NCBI GenBank assembly: GCA_035651155.1
Contig: DASRGG010000017.1
Location: 1 to 64,000 of the forward strand
Direction of reading: 5' to 3'
DNA length: 64,000 nt
DNA from: CF-39 sp035651155
GTDB taxonomy: Bacteria; Chloroflexota; Limnocylindria; P2-11E
Under the pieces are notes generated by a model. It searched no databases. It was not told where the DNA came from and worked only from the letters and a program-made list of their open reading frames with translations. Of the stretch, positions 1-7,989 are shown piece by piece (position 1 is the stretch's first letter; each line of letters opens with the position of its first letter). The translations under genes were made by a program, and so were the position numbers.

Positions 1-1
1 C

Positions 2-121
2 CGCGGCTACCGCACCCAGGGCCGCATCCCCGCCGCGATCTTCTACGCGCATCGACCGAGCCTGCTCAAGGTGAAAGGATGGGACCCCCATGAGATCCGG
101 ATCCAAGCGCGCGCTGTCTAG
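2..121 (+). CDS. C-terminal fragment of an unidentified protein
   Basis: An open frame runs in from the left edge and ends with TAG at 119-121, giving 39 residues with mostly G/C third codon positions. Basic and aromatic residues are frequent, ending in QARAV. No family is recognised. It could be the tail of an integrase-like or other DNA-processing protein, but that is a guess. It is transcribed toward the AhpD-like gene on the other strand, so the two ends converge. Confidence 0.3.
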   Translation, partial: RGYRTQGRIPAAIFYAHRPSLLKVKGWDPHEIRIQARAV

Positions 122-142
122 CAGGAACGTGGGCCCCACGAC

Positions 143-610
143 CTAGCCCTCGGGCTCGAGCTCCGCGGTGAACGAATCGGTGACGCGGTTGTTGAGGTTC
201 GCGATCGACGTGTTGACGACCAGCTCCACGAGCTGACGCTCGTCGAAGAACCGCCGCAGGCGCTCGAACGTCGCGTCGGAGAGACGTGCCGTCTTGGTGA
301 GCTCGGTCGAGGCCGCGATCGCGGCCTTCTCTTCATCGGTGAAGAGCGCCGAACCCTCGACGTCCGGGATCGTGTCGACCATCTCCCTGGTGATGCCCAG
401 CGCACGGCCGGACGAGGTGTGCGAGCTCAGTCAGTACCGGCAGCCGTTCGCGACATCCGACGACAGGAACGAGAGCATGCGCAGCTTGGGCGAGAGCACG
501 CCCTCGTTGAGCGCCTTGCGGAGCTCCCAGTAGGCCGCGGCCACCTGCGGCGAATGGTTCAGCAGCTTCCGGAAGTTGGTCCCCTGCCCGACGTAGCTGA
601 TGCGTGCCAT
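143..610 (-). CDS. AhpD/carboxymuconolactone decarboxylase-like protein, probable selenoprotein (in-frame UGA)
   Basis: One frame from ATG (608-610) to TAG (143) encodes 155 residues, interrupted only by TGA at 431-433 (codon 60). The context reads NGCRY-(TGA)-LSSHTS. AhpD-family proteins have CxxCxxxH at this place, and here C57, the TGA and H64 fall exactly on those spacings. The UGA therefore replaces the second redox Cys, the peroxidatic one in mycobacterial AhpD. Flanking sequence looks intact: the N-terminal half starts MARISYVGQG and the C-terminal half has the usual RALGIT continuation. Inference: selenocysteine is inserted and the product is a thiol/selenol peroxidase or disulfide reductase. 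The alternative is a single nonsense mutation or assembly error. No sel genes are in the window. Confidence 0.6.
399..427 (-). promoter_or_regulatory. Possible bacterial SECIS hairpin downstream of the UGA
   Basis: Starting 6 nt after the first base of the UGA, the RNA can fold as AGC-(UC bulge)-GCAC paired with GUGC-GCU. Above that a small internal loop leads to two further C-G pairs and a UCGUCC apical loop containing GU. A hairpin just 3' of UGA with a G in the apical loop is what bacterial SelB needs. This was drawn by eye, with no energy calculation. Confidence 0.35.
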
Positions 611-634
611 GCCGCAATTGTATTGAGCGACTGC

Positions 635-2350
635 TTATGGTCGGATGTCGGCGACCGCGGACCCGCCCGTGTAGCTGAACGTCGCCGTCCGGCCGAGGAC
701 GTCCGTCGCCGTGGCCGTGATCGCGCCGGGATGGATGGGCTCGGCCGGGCAGCCGCCGGGCACGTCGGGGTGATTCCACGCGGCCGTCTGATCGTTGACC
801 GCGAACGTCCCGCACGGGTTCGACTTCGTCCACGCGTACTTCAGCCCGCCGCCGGCCGGGTCGGCGACCTCGACGACGTACGTCGTCGTCGTGCCCGCGA
901 ACGTCGCGACGAAGCGCGTCACACGCGGCGGCGCCGGCGTGGGCGCCGCGGCGGGCGCGCTCTGCGTCGCCGCGCTCGTCGCGGTCGGCGTGGGCGCGGT
1001 CTGCGACCCGCCCCGCGAGATGAGGATGCCGATGAGGATGCCGATGAGGATGCCGATGAGCAGGATGCCGGCGGCGATGAAGGGCCAGTACGGCGGGACC
1101 GTCCAGTGCTCGGGCTTGGCGAACTTTCCGGGCCGGTCGGTTCCGGTCCAGTCGGTGCCGGCGACGGTCGGCATCGTCTCCGTCGCGACGAGCAGGTGCG
1201 CCGGTGCGACGGCGTCGAAGAGACCGGGCCGGACCGCATCCTGCCAGCTCGCGAGCCTGCGGCCCTCGGCGGGCGCATCGAGGTACCCGGCGAGCACGCC
1301 GTCGAGGCGCCCGCTGTCGAGCGCGCGCGGGAAGCGCGGCAGCGACGCGCGCGGCAGCGAGGCGTACGCGCGACGCCATGGTCCGCAGACCGCGAACACC
1401 GTCGTGTCCCACGTCGCGACCGCGGCGGTCACGCTGAAGCCCCGGCGCTCGCGCGCGCGGATGACCTCGCCGTACGCGCTCACGCGCGGCCTGGTCGCGA
1501 TCGCGGCGCTCCCCGCCACGGTGGTCCTCGTCCACACGCCTTCCGAGGGCAGCGGGATGCGGCCGGCCACCAGCGCGTCCGCGGCCTCGAGGTCGCGCGG
1601 CGAGACGGTGCCGGCGAGCGCCTCGCGCGCGATGCCCCACGACGCCTCGAGCTGCTCCTGCGCGCGGATCGTCCCGCGCGCACGCTGGAGGAGGGCGCGG
1701 CGTCCGTCGCGAAGGAGATCCGGACCGAAGGCTTCGCGGGTGAGCCCCCATCCGTAGCCGTCGCCCGTGGCCACGCCGAACGCGCGCACCGCCGGCGGGA
1801 GCGGCCGATGCGAGCGGCGCGACACGGCGGCGGCGGTCGCCACCGCGGCGCCCGTCGCATACGCCGCGATGCCGCGGAGCTCTGCGCCGTCGACGTACTC
1901 GAAGGCGAGCTCGAGCCGCCCGGGCCGCGGCCGCACCAGCAGACCGGGCGAGTCGAGGCGGTCGCCGAGCAGCATCACACCGGGCGCGAACGTCGAGAGG
2001 AAGAGCCGGCAGGCGGCCTCGTTGAGCGCGGCGGGCATCGAGAAGCTGAGGTGCGTCGAGTACCCCGAGAGGTCCAGACCCTGCGGGAGCGCGCCCCGGA
2101 GCGCCTCGCGCGCGCGGATCGCGCCGCGCTGCAGCCGAGAGATGAACCCCGGCTTCGTGCGGATCGGCGCGAGCGCGACCTCAGCCTCGGCGCCGTCCGC
2201 GGTGACCACCCCACCCCACGCGCAGCGCTGCGCGTTCACGTCGCCGGGATCGAGACGGCGGCCGCCGAGCGGGATGTCGCGCACGATGGTGCGGAAGTCG
2301 ACGACGCCGTCCGGGGCCCGAACGACGTATTCGTGCTCGAGTCCGATCAG
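635..2350 (-). CDS. Membrane-anchored glutamine-synthetase/GCS-fold-like protein with extracellular PKD-like domain
   Basis: The N-terminal ~400 residues carry motifs reminiscent of the glutamine synthetase/carboxylate-amine ligase fold (Dop/PafA, GCS2): GLEHEY at the start, GAEAEV after it and STHLSFS further in. One membrane segment with a GILI repeat follows, then a Pro/Thr/Ala linker and a ~90-residue Ig/PKD-like domain with two Cys. Conserved sequence (GLEHEYVV) lies upstream of the first GTG (2284). No ATG, GTG or TTG occurs between an in-frame stop (2432-2434) and that motif. A CTG at 2350 preceded by AGGCGG is the best start (571 aa). A frameshift joining it to the ORF upstream is the alternative. 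The ligase assignment is tentative. Confidence 0.5.
   Translation of the reverse strand: MIGLEHEYVVRAPDGVVDFRTIVRDIPLGGRRLDPGDVNAQRCAWGGVVTADGAEAEVALAPIRTKPGFISRLQRGAIRAREALRGALPQGLDLSGYSTHLSFSMPAALNEAACRLFLSTFAPGVMLLGDRLDSPGLLVRPRPGRLELAFEYVDGAELRGIAAYATGAAVATAAAVSRRSHRPLPPAVRAFGVATGDGYGWGLTREAFGPDLLRDGRRALLQRARGTIRAQEQLEASWGIAREALAGTVSPRDLEAADALVAGRIPLPSEGVWTRTTVAGSAAIATRPRVSAYGEVIRARERRGFSVTAAVATWDTTVFAVCGPWRRAYASLPRASLPRFPRALDSGRLDGVLAGYLDAPAEGRRLASWQDAVRPGLFDAVAPAHLLVATETMPTVAGTDWTGTDRPGKFAKPEHWTVPPYWPFIAAGILLIGILIGILIGILISRGGSQTAPTPTATSAATQSAPAAAPTPAPPRVTRFVATFAGTTTTYVVEVADPAGGGLKYAWTKSNPCGTFAVNDQTAAWNHPDVPGGCPAEPIHPGAITATATDVLGRTATFSYTGGSAVADIRP
1020..1055. repeat. 12-bp tandem repeat inside the transmembrane coding segment
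   Basis: ATGAGGATGCCG is repeated three times perfectly, followed by a near-copy. On the coding (minus) strand it encodes the IGIL/GILI periodicity of the single membrane helix, so slippage would change helix length in 4-residue steps without breaking the frame. Confidence 0.8.
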
Positions 2351-2366
2351 ACCGCCTGGGAGCGCC

Positions 2367-2621
2367 TCAGCGGATCCCCGCGGCGCGATCAGCTCCGCGA
2401 ACGCAGCGCTGGCCGCAGCTCCGCGCAGGGGTCAGCGCCCCGGGCCGGTCTCGTACTTCGTCGGGCGGTGCCCCCTCGACCAGTCGTCGGACATGGTGCG
2501 GCCGTCGGCACGCCTTCCACGACTCGCTGCCGGGGTCCCACGTGGCGCGGCCGCCCTCCGGATACTCGAGCCAGAAGTTGCCGTCCGTGCCGCGACCCTT
2601 GGTTGTCTGGCGACCTGTCAA
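2367..2621 (-). CDS. Small ORF of unknown function between the glutaredoxin-like and ligase-like genes
   Basis: An 84-codon frame starts at TTG, which overlaps the TGA of the upstream glutaredoxin-like gene (TTGA), suggesting translational coupling. The first ~50 residues contain NFWLEYPEGG and WDPGSESW and look protein-like. The last ~30 have poor codon bias, suggesting a frameshift near 2430-2500. A second short frame (ATG at 2494) reads MSDDWSRG and stops at 2432. The family is not recognised, and either a real small gene or a broken N-terminus of the next gene fits. Confidence 0.3.
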   Translation of the reverse strand: MTGRQTTKGRGTDGNFWLEYPEGGRATWDPGSESWKACRRPHHVRRLVEGAPPDEVRDRPGALTPARSCGQRCVRGADRAAGIR

Positions 2622-2935
2622 CCGACCGCCGGTTTCAGCTGGGAGAGCCAGCGCCGGAGCGCCTCGTCGTCGAGGCCGGCTGCCTCGAGCTCCTCGCCGG
2701 CGGCGGCCAGCACCGGTATGCGGATGGCGTAGCGACGGAAGAGCGCGGCGTCACCCTCGATGTCCACGCGCTCGATCTCGAGGGGCGCGTCCATGCGCAC
2801 GCGGGTCAGCACGCGATAGGTCTCGGCACAGAGGCCGCAGCCCGGCTTCTCGTACAGCACGACGTGCAGCGCCGGCCCGCGCGGCGTGCGCTTGCGCACG
2901 AGCGCGAGTCCGCGCTTCAGATTCCCGCGCAGCAA
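2618..2935 (-). CDS. Glutaredoxin-like (DUF836-type) protein
   Basis: The protein is about 105 aa with a thioredoxin-fold start, VVLYEKPGCGLCAET. The CGLC pair matches the CxxC of glutaredoxin-like DUF836 proteins. Later RIPVLAAAGEEL matches the cis-Pro strand (RIPV) seen in this family. The frame extends to 2983 but would then overlap the divergent rhodanese start, so TTG at 2935 is preferred. Its function is probably thiol-disulfide exchange in the cytoplasm, with an unknown partner. Confidence 0.65.
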   Translation of the reverse strand: MLRGNLKRGLALVRKRTPRGPALHVVLYEKPGCGLCAETYRVLTRVRMDAPLEIERVDIEGDAALFRRYAIRIPVLAAAGEELEAAGLDDEALRRWLSQLKPAVG

Positions 2936-2967
2936 CGCCGTCCCCGGCTCATGGCTAGAGTCTGTTC

Positions 2968-3822
2968 GTGAGCGCGTTCGCACGTCCAGAGCTCTTCATC
3001 TCGACCCGCGACGCCGCGGCGCGCCTCAGCGATCCGGCGGTCCGCTTCGTCGACTGCCGCTTCCGCTTCGAGGGCGACGCGCGCGCCGACTATCTCGCCG
3101 GCCACGTGCCCGGCGCGGTGCACTGCGACTGGTCACGCGACCTCTCCGCTCCCCCACCGCCCTCCGGGCATCCCCTGTGGATGCTCCTCGGCCCGGCGGA
3201 GTTCGCGGAGCGCATGGCGCGGCTCGGGGTCGGCGACGACACCTTCGTCATCGGCTACGACGCGGAAGGCGGCCATCACGCCGCGCGCCTCTGGCTCGGC
3301 CTCCGCCGCTACGGGCACGACCGCATGGCCGTCCTGGAGGGCGGCATCCAGAAATGGCTGCAGGACGGTCGCCCGACCGAGCCCGGCGAGGTGCGCGTGC
3401 CGCACGCCACGTTCACGCCGCGTCCGCGCGAGGGCGTCATCGCGACCAAGGACGAGGTCCTCGCCGCCGTGCGCACCGGCGACCCGTGGCTCCTCGACGT
3501 GCGCCGTGACAGCGAGTTCACCGGCGAGGAGCAGCGCGCCGCTCGTGGCGGTCACATCCCCGGTGCGGTGAACCTCCTCTGGAAGGACGCGCTCCGGGAC
3601 GACTGGACGCTGAAGGATCCGGACGAGCTCGAGGATCTCTACGCGAACGCCGGGTTCGGACCGGAGACGTCGACGATCACGTACTGCCAGGGCGGCGTGC
3701 GCGCGGCGTTCACGCATCTCGTGCTCGCGGCGCTCGGCCACGACGACGTCCGCACGTACGACGGAAGCTGGGAGGAATGGGGCAACGACCCCAGCCTCCC
3801 GATCATCACTGGCCGGAGCTGA
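2968..3822 (+). CDS. sseA: Thiosulfate/3-mercaptopyruvate sulfurtransferase (two-domain rhodanese)
   Basis: The protein has 284 aa and a GTG start. Two rhodanese domains are visible: the N-terminal one (about residues 10-135) lacks the active Cys, while the C-terminal one (about 160-280) has the loop TYCQGGVRAA with the persulfide-forming Cys. WxxxDxxDLRRxxEF-like sequence LLDVRRDSEF precedes it. It transfers sulfane sulfur from thiosulfate or mercaptopyruvate to thiols or cyanide. The CQGGVR loop differs from both classical CRKGVT and CGSGVT, so the donor cannot be fixed. Its 3' end overlaps the convergent metalloprotease gene by 17 nt. Confidence 0.85.
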   Translation: MSAFARPELFISTRDAAARLSDPAVRFVDCRFRFEGDARADYLAGHVPGAVHCDWSRDLSAPPPPSGHPLWMLLGPAEFAERMARLGVGDDTFVIGYDAEGGHHAARLWLGLRRYGHDRMAVLEGGIQKWLQDGRPTEPGEVRVPHATFTPRPREGVIATKDEVLAAVRTGDPWLLDVRRDSEFTGEEQRAARGGHIPGAVNLLWKDALRDDWTLKDPDELEDLYANAGFGPETSTITYCQGGVRAAFTHLVLAALGHDDVRTYDGSWEEWGNDPSLPIITGRS

Positions 3823-6688
3823 GCCAATCGCGCTCGCCCGGCGCGGCGTCGGGGAGCGTGAGCGGTCCGACAGCGGCGGCGTCGGGCAGCGCGTCGAGCA
3901 GTGACGAGGTCTTCACGCCAGTCGCCGTGACCGTGCCGCCGCTCCACGTGACCGTGAGCGTGTAGGTGCCGGTCGGCCACTGGCTGTCGAGGAACGTCGT
4001 CGACGTCCCGTACTGATCGATCGTCCGCGTGCTCGGCACGCTGTTCGCCGGACCGCTGATCGCCAGCGTCACCTGTGAGCCCGGCGTGAAGCCGTACAGC
4101 TCGACGGTCATGCCCGGTCCGCGCGCCGTATCCGTCGACGTGACGATGCCGGGATAGGCGGGCGCGAGGAGACGGACGCGGAGCGGGTACGCCCCCGCGA
4201 ACGCGGCGAACGGCTGTCCCGAGACGATCGTGTACGCGTCAGCAAAGGCCACGCCCTGCGAGGCGAGGTCGAGGATGCGGATCACGCCGGCCATGCCGAG
4301 GTCGCTGCGCAGGAACCGCACCGCCTGCGAGGCCGCGTAGTACTGGTAGATCCCGCCGAGGCCGGGCCGCGCGTTCCAGGTGTTCACATCGGTCATGTCC
4401 GCGAGCGAGAGCAGCGTCCCCGTCGCGGCCATCGATGCCGCGCCGTAGAGATTCTGGTTCACGCGGTTCTGCCCGTTCGCGACGGTGAGCTCTTCGCCGC
4501 GCGCGTTCCCTTCGTCGAACCACGCGGGCAGGCTGCCGAGCGCAGCGATCTGATGCTCCATCCAGTGCGTGAGCTCGTGGCGCATCGCCGAGGCCGGAAG
4601 CTGCTGCGACTGCTTCTGCCAGTCGATCGCGATCGCCTGGATCGTCGGGTTGTTCACCCACACGCCTGTGGCGCTCGCTCCGACGGTCGCGGCGGAGGAT
4701 ACGGGGAGCCCGAGGACGCTCTGCAGCCCCTGCGTGAACGCGGTCGTCGTGCCGAACGCGTAGACCTGCGGACGCAGCGCGTACGTGCGCGTGAAGTGGG
4801 TCTGGACCTGGGCCACGTCCGCGGGCGCCTGCGTGACGAGCGTCGCGCGGTCGGCCGCGCTGACCGCGTCCTGCACGTAGAGATCGACGCCCTGCAGCTC
4901 CTGTACGGCGAACGTGAACCCGCCCGTCGTCCGCGTCTGCTGTGGCTGCACGGTGACCGGCACCGTCGCGCTTACCGCACCGACCGTCGCGGTGATCGTG
5001 CCCGCACCCGCAGTCTGGCCCGCGCTGAGCGCGCCCGTGCCGCTCACGTTCCCAAGCGTTGCCGGCGTGACGGTCCACGTCGCGCTCAGGCCGTTCATGA
5101 CGTTGTCGAACTGGTCCTTCACGACGACCGTGAGCTGCTGCACGCTGCCGGTCGTGACCGTGACGCTGGACGGCTGCACGCTGATCGACGTCGCCACCGG
5201 CACGCTGCTCACCGTCGCCGCGAAGCCCTCGTACGCCATGTCGCCGTCGCCGCCCTGGAAGCTCAGCTCGGTGACGATCGCGGCGATCGTGCCGCCCGTC
5301 GCGTCGACGACGACCGCGTACTGCGTGTCGTCGGCGAGCCCGGGCACGGCGCGCGGATCGATCGTCACGCCGGCCCCCGCGACGAGACCGGTCACGAGCT
5401 GCCGCGTGACGAGCGAGCGGTCCGCGAAGCGGTACCAGCGGAGCGTCGCGGTCGTCGCGCCGGTCGATTGCAGCACGATCGGCGTCGTCCAGCCCTGCGC
5501 GCCGCCGAGCGTTCGCGTCACGTTCGGGAGGTACGCGCGGTTGCCGGAGCCCGCGCTCGCGGTGACGCCCATCGCGCTCGTCGGCGTGAGGCTCGCCGCC
5601 ACGACCGCGAAGGCGCCGCCCTGCGCGGTGAGCGCGTGCGCCCCCTCGGCGGGGCAGCTCGCGCTCCCGGCCGGCGGGCACGGCGTGACGCCGTCGGCGG
5701 CGAAGCGCGGGTCGTACGCCCACGCCGCGCCCGGGCGCACCGGAGCGGGTGCCGTGACGGTGACCGCGGTGCCAGCGGCGCTCCGGAACACGAGGCTCGG
5801 CGCCGCGTCCGCGGCCCCGGCGTTCTCGACGATCACGCGCGTCGTGCGACCGATGCCGTCGGCGTTGCGCGAGACCTTCGGGACGTACGCGGGCGCGGCC
5901 TGCGGCTGCGCGACGGCGTTGTACGAGAAGCCCATCGGCGCGACCGCGGCGGGCGCGTCGTCCTGCGCGTTCGCGATGCCCGCGATGGGCTGGTCGGCGG
6001 CGATCACCACCGCGTACTCGCTCCCCGACGCGAGCGCCGGCTCGACGCTCGGATCGATCGCCGCCGAGCGGCCGGGCGCGATCTGGCGAAGGAGCGTCGC
6101 TGTCTTCGTGCCGTCGTAGCTCGTGAAGGTCATCGTCACGTTCGCGTTCGCCGCGCCGAGGTTCTGCACCACGAACGTGGTGAGCCAGCCGTTCACGAAC
6201 TTCGCGACGTAGGGGATGTACGCCTTCGTGGTGCCGCTGGCGAGCCCGACGTACGAGAGCGCCTCGGCGCGCGCGCCGGCACCCTGGTGCTCGTTGACGA
6301 CCGAGACGACGGAGGCGCCGAAGCTCTTCACCACGACCGCGAGCTGGGTGTCGTCGGGAAGATCCGCGTCGTTGTTGGGGATATCGGGGAACGACGTCCC
6401 CGGCGCGAGCGCGCTCACGGTGCGGCACGTGACGAGGGAGCCGTCGGAGAAGCGGAAGAAGCTCAGCTCGAGGTTCGTCGGCGTCACGCCGACGTTCTGG
6501 ACGATGAACGGCGTGTACCAGCCGCCCGGTCCGCCGAGCGTCTTCGTGATGTTCGGCAGGTAGATCGTCGTCGTGGGAGCACCCACGGCGCCGCACGACG
6601 ACGCCGCCGTGCCGTTCGAGCGGGCACCGAGCGTCGCGACGACGAGCAGGATCGCGAGCGCGCAGCGCACGGCGCGCCCCGTACTCAC
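3806..6688 (-). CDS. Large secreted protein with repeats, Ig-like domain and MA-type zinc peptidase motif
   Basis: The protein has 960 aa and a clear signal peptide (CALAILLVVATLGARS). Several ~115-residue repeats follow, starting with phrases such as YLPNITKTLGG and YLPNVTRTLGG plus W-TPF/IV-QN-G. A bacterial Ig-like (Big-2) domain comes next, around residues 500-580. The region around residue 710 contains RHELTHWMEHQ followed by LPAWFDEGNA. That is an HExxH with a downstream Glu, as in the gluzincin/peptidase MA clan. The C-terminus is a further beta-rich domain. It is likely an exported, cell-surface or released metalloprotease. Substrates are unknown. Confidence 0.7.
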   Translation of the reverse strand: MSTGRAVRCALAILLVVATLGARSNGTAASSCGAVGAPTTTIYLPNITKTLGGPGGWYTPFIVQNVGVTPTNLELSFFRFSDGSLVTCRTVSALAPGTSFPDIPNNDADLPDDTQLAVVVKSFGASVVSVVNEHQGAGARAEALSYVGLASGTTKAYIPYVAKFVNGWLTTFVVQNLGAANANVTMTFTSYDGTKTATLLRQIAPGRSAAIDPSVEPALASGSEYAVVIAADQPIAGIANAQDDAPAAVAPMGFSYNAVAQPQAAPAYVPKVSRNADGIGRTTRVIVENAGAADAAPSLVFRSAAGTAVTVTAPAPVRPGAAWAYDPRFAADGVTPCPPAGSASCPAEGAHALTAQGGAFAVVAASLTPTSAMGVTASAGSGNRAYLPNVTRTLGGAQGWTTPIVLQSTGATTATLRWYRFADRSLVTRQLVTGLVAGAGVTIDPRAVPGLADDTQYAVVVDATGGTIAAIVTELSFQGGDGDMAYEGFAATVSSVPVATSISVQPSSVTVTTGSVQQLTVVVKDQFDNVMNGLSATWTVTPATLGNVSGTGALSAGQTAGAGTITATVGAVSATVPVTVQPQQTRTTGGFTFAVQELQGVDLYVQDAVSAADRATLVTQAPADVAQVQTHFTRTYALRPQVYAFGTTTAFTQGLQSVLGLPVSSAATVGASATGVWVNNPTIQAIAIDWQKQSQQLPASAMRHELTHWMEHQIAALGSLPAWFDEGNARGEELTVANGQNRVNQNLYGAASMAATGTLLSLADMTDVNTWNARPGLGGIYQYYAASQAVRFLRSDLGMAGVIRILDLASQGVAFADAYTIVSGQPFAAFAGAYPLRVRLLAPAYPGIVTSTDTARGPGMTVELYGFTPGSQVTLAISGPANSVPSTRTIDQYGTSTTFLDSQWPTGTYTLTVTWSGGTVTATGVKTSSLLDALPDAAAVGPLTLPDAAPGERDWLSSGQ

Positions 6689-6710
6689 CGGAAAAGTATG
6701 CGTCGCCTGC

Positions 6711-7982
6711 TCAGGCGGAGCGGCTGTGCGTGAGCTCGCTGGCGAGGTCCGGCGGCACGTCCGCCTCGATCTCGATACCGGCCTCGCCGTACTGGGTGCC
6801 GCGCAGCGCGCCGCGCTCGCGCACGCGCTGCACCAGCGCGCCCGCGCTGTACGGGACGACGACCTTCACGTGCTTCCATTCCGACGCGGCGAGCTCGGCG
6901 AGCCGCGCGCGAAGGGCGTCCACGCCCTCGCCCGTTCGCGCCGACACGAAGAGCGCCGCGGGGAACTCGCCGGCGAGCGCCTCACGCAGCGCGTCGCCCT
7001 CGGGCCCGCGGAGGGTATCGGCCTTGTTGAACACCAGCTGCGTCTTGCGATCGGCGAGCTCGAGCGACGCGAGCGTCTCGCGGACCACGGCCATGCGCTC
7101 GTGCACGTTCGGATGGCCGACGTCGACGACGTGCACGAGCACGTCGGCGTCGCTGAGCTCCTCGAGCGTCGCGCGGAAGGCCGCGACGAGCGTGGGCGGC
7201 AGCTTGTTCACGAAGCCCACCGTGTCGGACACGAGCACGACCGTGCCGCCGTCGAGCTCCACCCGCCGCGTCGTGGGATCGAGCGTCGCGAACGGATGAT
7301 CGGCCACGAGCACGCCCGCACCCGAGAGCGCGTTCATGAGCGTCGACTTCCCCGCGTTCGTGTACCCGACGAGCGCGGAGAGGTAGAGGCCCTCTTTGCC
7401 GCGCGACCGGCGGCTGCGCTCGCGCTGCTGCTGCACCTCGGCGAGGCGCGCGCGGAGGTCGATGAGGCGACGCTCGATGACGCGGCGATCCGTCTCGAGG
7501 AGCGACTCGCCGGGACCGCGTGTGCCGATGCCGCCGCCGAGACGCGAGAGGCCCTTCCAGATGCCGCGCAGGCGCGGCATGAGGTATTGGAGCTGCGCGA
7601 GCTCGACCTGCACGCGACCTTCCTTCGTCTGCGCGTGCCGTGCGAAGATGTCGAGGATCACCGCGGAGCGGTCCACGACACGGACGTCGAGCGCCTTCTC
7701 GAGCCCGCGCTGCTGCTGCGGCGTGAGCTCGTCGTCCGTCACGAGGAGATCGGCCTTGGCCGCCTTCATGGCCGTCGCGATCTCGCTCACCTTCCCCTTC
7801 CCCACCCAGGTGCTGGGGTCCGGCGAGCGGCGGCGCTGCACGACGCGGCCGACGACGTCCGTGCCCGCGGCTTCCACGAGCGAGGCGAGCTCGTCGAGCG
7901 AGTCGTTCGGGTCGAACCGCGAGCGCGGCAGGTCGAGGGCGACGAGGTACGCGCGTTCGGCGGGCGCCTGTGTCTCGATCAC
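6711..7982 (-). CDS. hflX: GTPase HflX (ribosome-associated)
   Basis: The protein has 423 aa from GTG 7982, chosen because the longer frame would run into miaA, whose stop lies 7 nt upstream. The N-terminal HflX domain has GKGKVSEI and the glycine-rich GGGIGTRGPGE linker. The G domain has the P-loop GYTNAGKST, DTVGFVNKLP (G3) and NKAD (G4). HflX splits stalled 70S ribosomes after stress. The gene follows miaA, the same hfq-less pairing seen in many bacteria. Confidence 0.95.
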   Translation of the reverse strand: MIETQAPAERAYLVALDLPRSRFDPNDSLDELASLVEAAGTDVVGRVVQRRRSPDPSTWVGKGKVSEIATAMKAAKADLLVTDDELTPQQQRGLEKALDVRVVDRSAVILDIFARHAQTKEGRVQVELAQLQYLMPRLRGIWKGLSRLGGGIGTRGPGESLLETDRRVIERRLIDLRARLAEVQQQRERSRRSRGKEGLYLSALVGYTNAGKSTLMNALSGAGVLVADHPFATLDPTTRRVELDGGTVVLVSDTVGFVNKLPPTLVAAFRATLEELSDADVLVHVVDVGHPNVHERMAVVRETLASLELADRKTQLVFNKADTLRGPEGDALREALAGEFPAALFVSARTGEGVDALRARLAELAASEWKHVKVVVPYSAGALVQRVRERGALRGTQYGEAGIEIEADVPPDLASELTHSRSA

Positions 7983-7989
7983 CCGTTCA

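Noticed and set aside
2614..2621. TTGACA as a -35 box for the ligase-like gene
   Set aside because: It is the TTG start/TGA stop overlap of two coding frames, and no -10 follows at 16-18 bp.
419..2971. 850-codon plus-strand ORF
   Set aside because: Arg-rich antisense frame over real minus-strand genes; long stop-free antisense frames are expected at this G+C.
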